IMG/VR virus record: IMGVR_UViG_3300020165_000007
Coordinates: 206,384 to 270,383 of that record
Reading direction: 5' to 3' (one strand)
Length of the DNA stretch: 64,000 bases
Source of the DNA: a virus
A program made the translations under genes and the position numbers. This document shows positions 8,036-16,067 of this stretch, piece by piece. Positions within the stretch are counted from its first letter, which is position 1. Each line of letters starts with the position of its first letter. Below the pieces are notes generated by a model, which did no database searches, was not told where the DNA came from, and worked only from the letters and a program-made list of their open reading frames with translations.

Positions 8036-8439
8036 TTTAAAATTATGTTTAATAGTTTATTAAGTTGTTTCGTCATTGGTTCCGGTAATTCGTCTTTACC
8101 GAAGTATCCACATTCACTGTGTTCATCACCATCTATAGCGTTATCCAAGTCAGGATATATAGGTTCTTCTGTATCTAAAAGATGACAATACATCACTCCC
8201 TTTAAAATTTCTCCGTCTCTTGTGTACCTTTTTATTGCACCAATAAATTCGACATTACCGTAGATAGGTAAATCTGTTTCTTCAATAAATTCCCTAACCG
8301 CAGCTTCTCTCGGTGTCTCTCCTTGCTCCATTTTCCCGCCAGGACAAGACCAAAAACCTGGTAATGTTCCTTCATTGTTTCTTTTACATAGTAAAACTTT
8401 ATTTTCATGTCTCACTATTATTCCAGCATATTTCTTCAT
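8032..8439 (-). CDS. Nudix hydrolase (MutT-like)
   Basis: Complete Nudix box at residues 34-58 in the GX5EX7REUXEEXGU pattern (GGKMEQGETP then REAAVREFIEETDL). The protein begins KYAGIIVRHENKVLLCKR as in MutT/NudG-type proteins. 135 aa, a standard single-domain size. It probably hydrolyses a modified nucleotide or nucleoside diphosphate derivative; the substrate cannot be read. Start codons of this gene and the divergent DUF192 gene lie less than 20 nt apart. Confidence 0.92.
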   Translation of the reverse strand: MKKYAGIIVRHENKVLLCKRNNEGTLPGFWSCPGGKMEQGETPREAAVREFIEETDLPIYGNVEFIGAIKRYTRDGEILKGVMYCHLLDTEEPIYPDLDNAIDGDEHSECGYFGKDELPEPMTKQLNKLLNIILK

Positions 8440-8456
8440 GTATAATATTTATGTAT

Positions 8457-8813
8457 ATGAAGGTAATGATAAATAATAACATTTTTAAAGTCAAATTATG
8501 TACGAGACAAAAATCGATAGAGGAGGGAATGCAAAATAAAAACTTTAACGAATCTTTTAATGGAATGTTATTTATGATGCCAAAAACTACCGAACAAAGT
8601 TTTTGGACGTATAACTGTATTATTCCTTTAGATATATTAATGATTAATAGAGGCGAAATAAATGAGGTACATCATAACTGCAAACCTTGTCACAAACAAT
8701 CACAATGTGATTCATATAAAGGTTACGGTGGTGAAGTATTAGAATTACCTGGAGGTACTTGTAAAAGTTTAGACATTAAAAAAGGAGACTCAGTCTCCTT
8801 TTCTTTAGTTTGA
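8457..8813 (+). CDS. DUF192 family protein
   Basis: A longer ORF opens at 8313, but that part is antisense to the Nudix gene. The ATG at 8457 (or 8466) is chosen, after an ATATTTAT element at 8445-8452. The product shows the DUF192 pattern: a substrate-like F-x-V-x-L-C-T-R opening, GMLFMMPKTTEQSFWTYNC, IPLDILMINRGEI, and a C-terminal EVLELPGG with a final GDSVSF strand. An inserted Cys/His cluster (HHNCKPCHKQSQC) is unusual. Function of the family is not established. Confidence 0.8.
   Translation: MKVMINNNIFKVKLCTRQKSIEEGMQNKNFNESFNGMLFMMPKTTEQSFWTYNCIIPLDILMINRGEINEVHHNCKPCHKQSQCDSYKGYGGEVLELPGGTCKSLDIKKGDSVSFSLV
8779..8801 (+). terminator. Bidirectional terminator inside a coding 3' end
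   Basis: AAAAAGGAGAC / tca / GTCTCCTTTTC. It lies within the last codons of the DUF192 gene on plus and directly after the DHH gene stop (8805) on minus, so one element can serve both convergent genes. Confidence 0.75.
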
Positions 8814-10220
8814 TTTACTTTCGTTAATCTTTTCTTTTAGAACTTCAACGAATCTTCGTTGAATCATCTTTACAAACTTAACGTATGGAGTGTCTCCCTC
8901 TTTTTTACCATACTTCTTCTTACCTGAAGGAGGTCTCTTACTTCTACCAAAATAATTTAGTGCTGAAATATTTGTAATACATTTATGTCCTCCTGAATTT
9001 GCTTGAATCATCTCCCAAGCAGGAACACCTAACTTATCAAGTATTGCCCATTCACCATCCGTTAAATCATTATATGGTTTGTTCATTATTGTCTTTAATC
9101 TATCCATATACTCTTCACCACCGTCTATAGACCTAACTTTATCTCCATAAAACGCTTCTAAATCGGCGTTAGTAAACCCTACAGACTCTTGGTCAAAACT
9201 TTTACCTGATTCTGATATCCACTTAATAGTTGATAATGGTATTATTTTATCTCTGAGTTGTGGTTCCCATTTCGCTAAGACTTCTTGAGCAATCTCACCT
9301 AAGTTTACACCTTTAAGTTCTCTCTCACCCTTAAATGGATTACAACTTGCCTGAACTAATCCCATGGGCCAAGCGATAACTAAAAAATCTGCGTCAGGAT
9401 TGTTTTTAAATGGTGTATATCTATCATATGAACCCGGTTTAAACATAGAACCTCCACCATATTGAACGATTATTCCGTCATCTACTTTTACTTTATCACT
9501 ACTATCTTGTTTTTTCACATAACCTTGTTGATTTAAAACCATTTCCTCAGGTGATGCATATCCTTCTTCTTGTGCAATTCTATTAATATTTTGAAATATA
9601 TTTAATAGTGATGGTGATGAAGACATAACTAATTTTTCTAAGAACTTAGGTTTGTTTTTATAAGCCAGTAGTAGTTTATTCGTGGCCAACCCTAAAGCCA
9701 TTTTATTTTTTTGTAATGATTTATCCTTTTGTAATTTAAATATAAAGTTCATTATATCTTGAGGTTCAAGACCAAATCTAGCGAAATCTGCCGAATCAAC
9801 TGTTGATATTAGTGTAATATCATCTGATGGGAATATGTCTGATGGTGACATAATATCAGAAAGTGTTGCCACATTTGAACGAGATGACCTAAAGGATGTT
9901 GAAGTATCTCCCTCAACACCCGTCTGACTATCGTGGTGGTCTGTATGAACCACAAACATAGGTTTACCATGTGCAAAATCTACAAGAACTGGCATTGTGT
10001 CTCCTTGAGCGTCCTGTTTTTTGACTGCAAACTCTTTATCTCCGTATTGAATTATCTCAGAGTCTACTACTTCTATTCCGTTATTTTCCAAATAGTTTTT
10101 CATCGCTAAGGCGGTAGTTACACCGTCTAAGTCTTGGTGGAAATATATCTTAGCCTTCTTGTACCTATCTGCAAGTGCCTTAATATTTCTTAATCCTGTC
10201 TCGTTTAATATTTTTTTCAT
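8805..10220 (-). CDS. DHH-family phosphoesterase
   Basis: Motifs in order: HQDLDG (residues 28-33), VDFAHG (Asp81) and HTDHHD (92-97, containing the signature DHH), the metal-binding sites of RecJ/NrnA/GdpP-type phosphoesterases. The last third has a Gly-His-Lys stretch (NSGGHKCITNISALNYFG) suited to a DHHA1-like substrate site. 471 aa. Expected to cleave short oligonucleotides, single-stranded DNA or cyclic nucleotides; which one cannot be decided. The N-terminus MKKILNETGL contains an L-N-E like the other tagged proteins. Confidence 0.85.
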   Translation of the reverse strand: MKKILNETGLRNIKALADRYKKAKIYFHQDLDGVTTALAMKNYLENNGIEVVDSEIIQYGDKEFAVKKQDAQGDTMPVLVDFAHGKPMFVVHTDHHDSQTGVEGDTSTSFRSSRSNVATLSDIMSPSDIFPSDDITLISTVDSADFARFGLEPQDIMNFIFKLQKDKSLQKNKMALGLATNKLLLAYKNKPKFLEKLVMSSSPSLLNIFQNINRIAQEEGYASPEEMVLNQQGYVKKQDSSDKVKVDDGIIVQYGGGSMFKPGSYDRYTPFKNNPDADFLVIAWPMGLVQASCNPFKGERELKGVNLGEIAQEVLAKWEPQLRDKIIPLSTIKWISESGKSFDQESVGFTNADLEAFYGDKVRSIDGGEEYMDRLKTIMNKPYNDLTDGEWAILDKLGVPAWEMIQANSGGHKCITNISALNYFGRSKRPPSGKKKYGKKEGDTPYVKFVKMIQRRFVEVLKEKINESKSN

Positions 10221-10534
10221 TACGCTCCTATACTTCCAATGTTTAAGTCACCATCCAAAGCGAATGATGCCACTTTTAAATCAGGGTTCTCTTCAACTCT
10301 AAACCTATACTGAGTTCCGTATCCACCATGACAAACTTCACTTAATTTATCACCTCCCAACTCTATTAACCAATTTAGTTTGTTTTTATCTTTTACGACT
10401 TCTTCAATACCTTCTACTTGATTTATTGGTATACATTTACCTTCTTGCTCATTCAAATATTGTCTTTTTGTTGCTGACTCGTGAAGGTTTAATATTCTAT
10501 CTTTTTCCGAGTTATCAATTCTGAATTGTCTCAT
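10220..10534 (-). CDS. Hypothetical protein with LHE/LNE N-terminus
   Basis: 104 aa. N-terminal 35 residues contain ILNLHESATKRQYLNEQ, two (L/I)-x-E tripeptides, followed by a small globular part (VCHGGYGTQYRFRVEENP). Coupled to the DHH gene (shares one base with its start). Possibly a virion protein. Not recognised. Confidence 0.65.
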   Translation of the reverse strand: MRQFRIDNSEKDRILNLHESATKRQYLNEQEGKCIPINQVEGIEEVVKDKNKLNWLIELGGDKLSEVCHGGYGTQYRFRVEENPDLKVASFALDGDLNIGSIGA

Positions 10535-10550
10535 AGTAACTTATTTTAAT

Positions 10551-10558
10551 ATAAATAT
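10551..10558 (-). promoter_or_regulatory. ATATTTAT upstream element
   Basis: Sense GTTATACGTGATATTTATA, 16 nt before the 10534 start. The flank GTTATACG-x-GATA is nearly repeated upstream of the 2407 gene (GTTATACGGGATACTTATA). Confidence 0.4.
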
Positions 10559-10568
10559 CACGTATAAC

Positions 10569-10595
10569 AAAAAACCCCTCACAAGGAGGGGTTTT
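10569..10595 (-). terminator. Rho-independent terminator
   Basis: ACCCCTC (10574-10580), loop acaag, GAGGGGT (10586-10592), with a minus-strand T-run at 10574-10569. It ends the FAS1 gene transcript. Confidence 0.88.
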
Positions 10596-10618
10596 AAGTT
10601 AATTTAAATATTTTAATC

Positions 10619-11677
10619 TTACTCTTGAGTCATAATATACTTCTTACCATTATAGATATATAAACTACCAAATGGAAGGTCTAATAAATTATCGATTCTC
10701 TGACCCATAACATTATAATAGTTATTATCTAGTGGTCGTTGAGTATTTTGAATCTCACCTACACTGTTAGTAGTGTTGTCTAACAAGACCGCATCAATTG
10801 CATGTACTACACCATTTTGAGCTTCTAAATCAGCTAAGACGACTGTAGCAGTGCCGTTAATTGTTACTGTTTCACCGACACCGACTGTCAAAGTACCACC
10901 ACCAACTGTGGTCGCTTCCAGTCCATCATATAAATCAGTACTCATAACAGTAGTACCTAATACGTGATACAAAAGAATGTCAGTCAAATTAGGAAGAACT
11001 AAAAGGTCAGTAACCTCAACACCCAACGTAGTTGCCAATGCGACGAACGCATCGTCAGTCGGTGCGAATACTGTAAAGGTACCTTCACCTTCTAAAGTAC
11101 TTTGTAGACCTCCGGCAATAACAGCTGCTTCGAGGTAGTTATGGACATCACTTCCTTCAATCCAGTCCCATACTGTTGCCACTGCAGGTGTACCCGGTGG
11201 AAAAACAACCGCATCGATAACGTGGACTACACCATTGTCAGTAATAAGGTCTGCCACAGTTACTGAAGCTACACCATTTATTGTAATAGTCATACCATCT
11301 GATTGTATGTACATTGGTTCTTCAGGGAGTAAAGTGCCTAACATAGAATTAATTGACGGTGGAAGAAGCACCTCTCCTAAATATACTTCCGGAAGTACGT
11401 GGTATAAAAGAATATCAGTAAGATTAGGTAGTGCAAGTAAATCTTCTACCTCAACATTCAATTCATATGCTAACGCAATAAATGCATCATCAGTTGGTGC
11501 AAATACGGTAAAAGTGCCCGATGTGTCACTTAATGCATCGACAAGACCAGCAGATACAACAGCGGCTTCCAACAATGTATGGTCTTCACTATTAACGATT
11601 ACATCTACTACTGTAGATTGAGAAAAACTAATTAGGGATGTTAAGGCCAACCCAAAGGCCATTAGTACTTTTTTCAT
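10619..11677 (-). CDS. Secreted protein with two FAS1 (fasciclin) domains and a T9SS-like tail
   Basis: Signal peptide at residues 1-20 (MKKVLMAFGLALTSLISFSQ). Two fasciclin repeats, about 28-160 and 172-300, each with FAPTDDAF, ILLYHVL and NGVVH-x-IDAV motifs. The C-terminal about 35 residues (YNVMGQRI, then GSLYIYNGKKYI) match the pattern of type IX secretion sorting tails in Bacteroidota, which attach or export proteins at the cell surface. FAS1 proteins mediate adhesion. In this phage it may alter the surface of the infected cell. It has its own promoter and terminator. The bacterial secretion signals suggest a host-derived gene. Confidence 0.9.
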   Translation of the reverse strand: MKKVLMAFGLALTSLISFSQSTVVDVIVNSEDHTLLEAAVVSAGLVDALSDTSGTFTVFAPTDDAFIALAYELNVEVEDLLALPNLTDILLYHVLPEVYLGEVLLPPSINSMLGTLLPEEPMYIQSDGMTITINGVASVTVADLITDNGVVHVIDAVVFPPGTPAVATVWDWIEGSDVHNYLEAAVIAGGLQSTLEGEGTFTVFAPTDDAFVALATTLGVEVTDLLVLPNLTDILLYHVLGTTVMSTDLYDGLEATTVGGGTLTVGVGETVTINGTATVVLADLEAQNGVVHAIDAVLLDNTTNSVGEIQNTQRPLDNNYYNVMGQRIDNLLDLPFGSLYIYNGKKYIMTQE

Positions 11678-11709
11678 TTTTTTTGAAATTTGTTTTTTAT
11701 TGTTCCTTT

Positions 11710-11738
11710 AGTATAGTGTGTAGAGTTTTATTAGTCAA
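11710..11738 (-). promoter_or_regulatory. Sigma70-like promoter of the FAS1 gene
   Basis: Minus strand TTGACT (11738-11733), 17-nt spacer, TATACT (11715-11710), an almost canonical -35/-10 pair, 33 nt before the ATG. It differs from the TATATTTG class used elsewhere. Confidence 0.6.
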
Positions 11739-11778
11739 TTGTTTTTTTGTGAAAGTTTTATTAAAAATATTTAAACAA

Positions 11779-11807
11779 AAAAGACTCCTCATTATAAGGA
11801 GTCTTTT
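11779..11807 (-). terminator. Terminator overlapping the pckA stop codon
   Basis: AAAAGACTCCT / cattata / AGGAGTCTTTT, an 11-bp perfect stem. The pckA TAA (11794-11792) lies in the loop, so the last codons double as the terminator stem. Confidence 0.85.
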
Positions 11808-13264
11808 AACATAGTAAAAAATTTATCTTGTCTATTATTATCAGGTTTTTCAAAAACTTTTTCCATATTGTACTTACCTATTCTTTTTGGAATTTTTAAT
11901 TCATTGTATTCTATGTAATCATCTTCATAATCTCTTTCAATAACCCCATTAATAACTCCACGGGTTTGTGATAATGAGAATCTTTTATAATTTTTATCAA
12001 AACCTGTATTCACTAACCACACTTTTACTTTGTGGTTATTCTCAACCCTATTTCTAAACATATTGGTGTAATCAGATATTTTCCTTGGTAGGAATGGGTC
12101 CCCAAAACAAGGTGAGAACGTTGTGGTAGGTTCAGTAACTCCAACTTCAGTACCCGCAACTTTTGAAGTATACCCTAACTTAAAGTACTCAACTGCTTGT
12201 TCTGTATTTAATAATGATATAGGTGGTAATACACCAAAAGCGTCAAAAGATAGAAAAAATATATTCTCAACCCCTAAACCTCTACCTGGCATACTTACCT
12301 TAACCTCACGTCTTATTTGGTCCAATGGATAAGAAACCCTAATGTTCTCTGTTATACTACTATCACTAAAATCAACATCACCTTCCTCATCAACTATAAC
12401 ATTCTCTAATAATGAGGTATTTGTTTTAGTGAATTTACTATGTATTGCGTCCCATATTACAGGTTCTTTATACTCATCTAAATCTATGAGTTTAGCGTAA
12501 CATCCTCCTTCAAAGTTATATATATAATCATCATACCATCCGTGTTCATCATCACCAATAAAATACTTTAAAGGGTCAGAAGATAGGGTAGTCTTACCAG
12601 TACCTGATAGTCCAAAAAATAAATTAACACCTCTACCGTCTTTAGTATTAGAATTAGCAGAACAATGCATCGGTAAGACTCCTCTATCAACTAAAAGAGT
12701 ATTCATAACGGTAAAGACACTTTTCTTTATCTCACCCGTATAACTCGTACCAGCTATTAAGATTTTTCTATCATCAAAATCTAATATTACAAAATTTTCA
12801 TTTTTAACATCTTCAGGTCTATTTTTACTTACAAAATCAGGGCAATGTAATATTTCCCATTCAGTAAATGTAGTTGAGAATGTTGTGACAAAACTTTGTG
12901 GGTCAATTAACATATTATTAAAGAATATGATAGCCCATGGTTCTGTACTTTCTATATTAAAAGTTGCACTGTGTTCATAATTGTAACCTGCAACTTGTCT
13001 AGCTCTGAAAGTTTTTGCGTTTTCTATATATTCTTTAATTTCATTTTTTAATGAAATATAACTATCTCTACTAACTCGTTGGTTTATGATTCTTTCAAAA
13101 TCGATAGTCTTATCTGTATATTTCCCCTCAGAAAAGTATCTATCTTTAGGTGACCTACCCGTAAATTTACCAGTATTAAAATGTAATAAACCCTCTTTGG
13201 TGGTCTTCATTCCTCTCTCCTTAGCAAGGGTCATTAATTGCTCAGTAGTTTCGTAATAAACCAT
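11792..13264 (-). CDS. pckA: ATP-dependent phosphoenolpyruvate carboxykinase
   Basis: Interconverts oxaloacetate and phosphoenolpyruvate plus CO2 using ATP. Visible signatures: TGRSPKD (35-41), GTSYTGEIKKS (172-182), HCSAN (200-204), the P-loop FGLSGTGKTTLS (217-228) and IGDDEHGW (236-243, Mg/Mn site). 490 aa against about 530 in bacteria, shortened mainly at the N-terminus. All active-site blocks are intact, so it is probably functional. As an auxiliary metabolic gene it could redirect TCA carbon toward gluconeogenesis and nucleotide synthesis during infection. Confidence 0.95.
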   Translation of the reverse strand: MVYYETTEQLMTLAKERGMKTTKEGLLHFNTGKFTGRSPKDRYFSEGKYTDKTIDFERIINQRVSRDSYISLKNEIKEYIENAKTFRARQVAGYNYEHSATFNIESTEPWAIIFFNNMLIDPQSFVTTFSTTFTEWEILHCPDFVSKNRPEDVKNENFVILDFDDRKILIAGTSYTGEIKKSVFTVMNTLLVDRGVLPMHCSANSNTKDGRGVNLFFGLSGTGKTTLSSDPLKYFIGDDEHGWYDDYIYNFEGGCYAKLIDLDEYKEPVIWDAIHSKFTKTNTSLLENVIVDEEGDVDFSDSSITENIRVSYPLDQIRREVKVSMPGRGLGVENIFFLSFDAFGVLPPISLLNTEQAVEYFKLGYTSKVAGTEVGVTEPTTTFSPCFGDPFLPRKISDYTNMFRNRVENNHKVKVWLVNTGFDKNYKRFSLSQTRGVINGVIERDYEDDYIEYNELKIPKRIGKYNMEKVFEKPDNNRQDKFFTMLKDSL

Positions 13265-13269
13265 TTTTT

Positions 13270-14145
13270 TTAATTTGTTAATTCATCAACCTGTATTTTA
13301 AGTTGTTGTTGTTCCAACTGATAATCTTTAATTCTTTTTTTGGCGACTTCACAATAGTTTTTTGAGATATCAATTCCTATCCATTTTCTACCTAACATTT
13401 CGGCGGCTAAGCAAGTTGTTCCTGAACCGTTGAATGGGTCGAGTATTATATCTTCTTTATATGAAAGTATTTTAATCGCTCTGTACGGTATATCTAAAGA
13501 GAATGTCGCCTTTGTTTTTTGTTTGGTATCTGCAAAGTAATTCCATTGACCGAAAACTAGTGACATGAAATCTTTCTTATCTTTATCTTCATAAACAAGT
13601 TTCTTTCTCATCCCACCTTTTTTAGTGTCTTCAACCATTTGGTGTTCACCTTTCCATTGTGGAGTACCTTTTACCTTTTTCTTATGTAAGTTTTTATAAG
13701 CCAAAATGACACATTCCTTAGGGTTATAAATATACGGTGAAGAAGGACTCATCCAACTTCCCCAAGCAGTGGTCTTACTTCTATGAGGTGAACTTTCCTC
13801 TAAATCAACAATACCGAAGAATCCAAAACCAATCTCTTTCATTATCATCCACATCTCTGCAGAAAAATAAATTCTACCACCTTTGTCCTGTCGGTTTATT
13901 TCATAAGGTATGTTGATAGCAATCCTACCATCATCTTTAAGTACTCTGTAAGCCTGTGTTAACCAATCTTTCGCAAAGACTTTATACTCTTCGAAATATT
14001 TGTCGTCATCCCAACTATCATAATCAATACCAACACCATAAGGTGGTGATGTAACAATAAGGTCAATCGACCCCTCCTCCATCACCTCCATTTTCTTTAT
14101 AGAGTCTGACGTATAAATCGTGTTTGTTTCCATCTTCATTTTCAA
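13270..14145 (-). CDS. DNA methyltransferase (N4-cytosine/N6-adenine, beta-type order)
   Basis: Catalytic motif TSPPYG (32-37) precedes the SAM-binding motif DPFNGSGTT near the C-terminus, with the closing LGRKWIGIDISKNYCE-like block. SPPY is typical of N4-cytosine enzymes but also occurs in some N6-adenine ones. No restriction partner is adjacent, so it may protect phage DNA. The start (MKMKME) overlaps the DUF3310 gene by 83 nt. Confidence 0.92.
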   Translation of the reverse strand: MKMKMETNTIYTSDSIKKMEVMEEGSIDLIVTSPPYGVGIDYDSWDDDKYFEEYKVFAKDWLTQAYRVLKDDGRIAINIPYEINRQDKGGRIYFSAEMWMIMKEIGFGFFGIVDLEESSPHRSKTTAWGSWMSPSSPYIYNPKECVILAYKNLHKKKVKGTPQWKGEHQMVEDTKKGGMRKKLVYEDKDKKDFMSLVFGQWNYFADTKQKTKATFSLDIPYRAIKILSYKEDIILDPFNGSGTTCLAAEMLGRKWIGIDISKNYCEVAKKRIKDYQLEQQQLKIQVDELTN

Positions 14146-14356
14146 TTGTTTTTATTCTTCTTTCCAAATACCATAAAGCTTTCTTTAAGTCTTGTAAAGG
14201 GGGGTTATCATCTTTTTTTCCACTACGTCCAATATATTTTAAAACATTAAATAGATAGGCGTCTTTATCTATACCCCAAGCTTCCGCTACTTTTACAACC
14301 TCATATGGGTTATCCTCACCACCGTAATGTGAAGGATGATTTACCTGTTCTTTCAT
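14063..14356 (-). CDS. DUF3310 protein
   Basis: Starts MKEQVNHPSHYGG and continues with VVKVAEAWGIDKDAYLFNVLKYIGR and DLKKALWYLERRI, the hallmark of DUF3310, a phage family related to part of T7 gp1.7 (nucleotide kinase). 97 aa. Its start forms an ATGA overlap with the 54-aa ORF upstream. Confidence 0.88.
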   Translation of the reverse strand: MKEQVNHPSHYGGEDNPYEVVKVAEAWGIDKDAYLFNVLKYIGRSGKKDDNPPLQDLKKALWYLERRIKTIENEDGNKHDLYVRLYKENGGDGGGVD

Positions 14357-14517
14357 TCTTCTAATAGTTTTTTTATCTTTTCTTCTGTTAAAACAGCCTG
14401 ACTGTAGTATTCATCAGATTTTTTTCTGTCAATATTTCCGTATTTATGAGAAAGTTCAAAAAATTTATCTTTTTTACTATTTAATCTCTTTAGTTTTATG
14501 TTTTTAAAAATACCCAT
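14353..14517 (-). CDS. Small basic protein (54 aa)
   Basis: Begins MGIFKNIKLKRLNSKKDKFF and ends EEKIKKLLEE, very Lys-rich and helical. It fills exactly the gap between two genes and its TGA overlaps the next ATG (ATGA). Function unknown. Confidence 0.65.
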   Translation of the reverse strand: MGIFKNIKLKRLNSKKDKFFELSHKYGNIDRKKSDEYYSQAVLTEEKIKKLLEE

Positions 14518-14518
14518 A

Positions 14519-14740
14519 TTACTTTGATTCGTATTTCTTCTTTTTATTTTCTTTCCTCATTTTTCTCTTTTTCTTATCTGACATATTGTCAGATTCATAC
14601 TCTAATTCCTGTACAGGTTTTTTCTTACTACCTTCTTTCCATAGGTTCTTTGGGCAATATTCCCATCCAAATTTAACCATATTAATAGCCTCTTTATCTG
14701 AGACTCTTTTTACTTCTACACCTCTTTTAATTGTTTTCAT
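14519..14740 (-). CDS. Hypothetical Lys-rich protein (73 aa)
   Basis: Begins MKTIKRGVEVKRVSDKEAIN and ends in a strongly basic tail (KKKRKMRKENKKKK). The middle motif FGWEYCPKNLWKEG is common in small phage proteins. The tail suggests nucleic-acid contact; this is inference. Confidence 0.65.
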   Translation of the reverse strand: MKTIKRGVEVKRVSDKEAINMVKFGWEYCPKNLWKEGSKKKPVQELEYESDNMSDKKKRKMRKENKKKKYESK

Positions 14741-14918
14741 AGTTTTTGAGTTTTTCTTTTATTTCATTTATTGGTTTGTTTTCCGAAAACATTTTATAAA
14801 AATCGTGTGACCAATCATCACCAAAAATTAACGCATCTGAATTGAAGAGGTTATCTATGTAGTTATCCTCAGTCATTTCAATTATTTCTTTAGTTATAAA
14901 TCTTTTATTGAAACCCAT
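14727..14918 (-). CDS. Hypothetical protein (63 aa)
   Basis: Acidic helical protein (MGFNKRFITKEIIEMTEDNY). Overlaps both neighbours (14 and 25 nt), consistent with a tightly packed operon. No family recognised. Confidence 0.6.
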   Translation of the reverse strand: MGFNKRFITKEIIEMTEDNYIDNLFNSDALIFGDDWSHDFYKMFSENKPINEIKEKLKNYENN

Positions 14919-15313
14919 TTTAGTTCTGAATTTAATTTTACCGATACAATATGTTCTTGTTCTTTATCCCATTCATCTGGTGATATTAATGATAAGAATT
15001 TTTTTCCATTATTTCCATAGTATAAGTGATAGATATAACCTACCACAGGCTCGAAAGAATAAGTCGAATTGTAAATCATATTATTTAGGTTAACTTCTTC
15101 TATTAATTTATTGTATTTGTCGACAATTTGTTCAAACTCAGATTTAAATATTTTTTGTATTTTATGAGTCCCTTTTTGTCTAAATAAATCAATGTCCTCT
15201 ACTTCAATTTTAGGTCCTGATAAATTAGAAGCGTATGGTAATATATTAGCGTGGAATTTTTCATTCTCTTCGTCCCATACGATATTATCAGGGTATCTAG
15301 ATTTTTTACTCAT
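14894..15313 (-). CDS. Hypothetical protein (139 aa)
   Basis: Begins MSKKSRYPDNIVWDEENEKF. The C-terminal half has an SH3- or beta-barrel-like pattern (YIYHLYYGNNGKKFLSLISPDEW). ATGA overlap with the upstream 236-aa gene. Unknown function. Confidence 0.65.
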   Translation of the reverse strand: MSKKSRYPDNIVWDEENEKFHANILPYASNLSGPKIEVEDIDLFRQKGTHKIQKIFKSEFEQIVDKYNKLIEEVNLNNMIYNSTYSFEPVVGYIYHLYYGNNGKKFLSLISPDEWDKEQEHIVSVKLNSELKWVSIKDL

Positions 15314-16020
15314 TTTATATTACTTTCTTTGAGTTCATCTAATTTTATTGTTTGAGTAATGTAATTAATTACCTTTCTTTTAATTATCGAAAGTAGACAC
15401 CCGTCAATAGGAAATTCACTATCGAATTTTGCCTCGAAAATTATGTGATTCTTTTTAAATTTATGTGTGATTAATTCTCCCCTTTCTTTTAATATAAAAT
15501 CACACTTCTTTTCGTCATATCTTCTATGAATTTTTTTTATACGATATTCATATAAAAATTTTTCGTCATTATAGTCAAATATTAAATAACCTTTATTCGC
15601 ATTTTTATTATTTAATTTAACTTCTCTGTTAGTAGGCTTTACTAATACAGATTCAAATACGATAGACCATATTGACTTGGCAATTAAAAAGTAATCTTTT
15701 AATTGTTCATTAGCCTTTTTAGATATTTTTACAATTTCTATTAAGTTATCGTCACTAATACCTGTTAATTTTTTATGGGATAAATGAGCTAAAAGTATTT
15801 CATCGTCAACATTTTCAGGTTCTTTTTTTAATACTATTCTAGTTAAGTTTTTACTTATAGAATTAAGATTGGCTAAATGTAAAGAAAGTTCTTGAAATGT
15901 TGGGTATAGTTTAAAGTTTTCTAAGTCTTTATCTATTTTAGAAATATAGTCTAATAGAACATACTCTTTATGTTCCATATCTATAGGTTCTTGTAAAATC
16001 CAATCTAAAGGTAATCTCAT
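15310..16020 (-). CDS. Hypothetical protein (236 aa)
   Basis: Begins MRLPLDWILQEPIDMEHKEY, helical first half, beta-rich second half (KGYLIFDYNDEKFLYEYRIKK split by charged loops). This layout is typical of a phage protein of unknown role. No motif recognised. Confidence 0.65.
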   Translation of the reverse strand: MRLPLDWILQEPIDMEHKEYVLLDYISKIDKDLENFKLYPTFQELSLHLANLNSISKNLTRIVLKKEPENVDDEILLAHLSHKKLTGISDDNLIEIVKISKKANEQLKDYFLIAKSIWSIVFESVLVKPTNREVKLNNKNANKGYLIFDYNDEKFLYEYRIKKIHRRYDEKKCDFILKERGELITHKFKKNHIIFEAKFDSEFPIDGCLLSIIKRKVINYITQTIKLDELKESNIK

Positions 16021-16067
16021 AATTAATTATTATACCTTAAGAATAAAAAAAACTTTTAATTAATCAA

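Noticed and set aside
8313-8456. Longer N-terminus for the DUF192 gene
   Set aside because: The stretch is antisense to the Nudix gene and the DUF192 pattern begins only after the ATG at 8457/8466.
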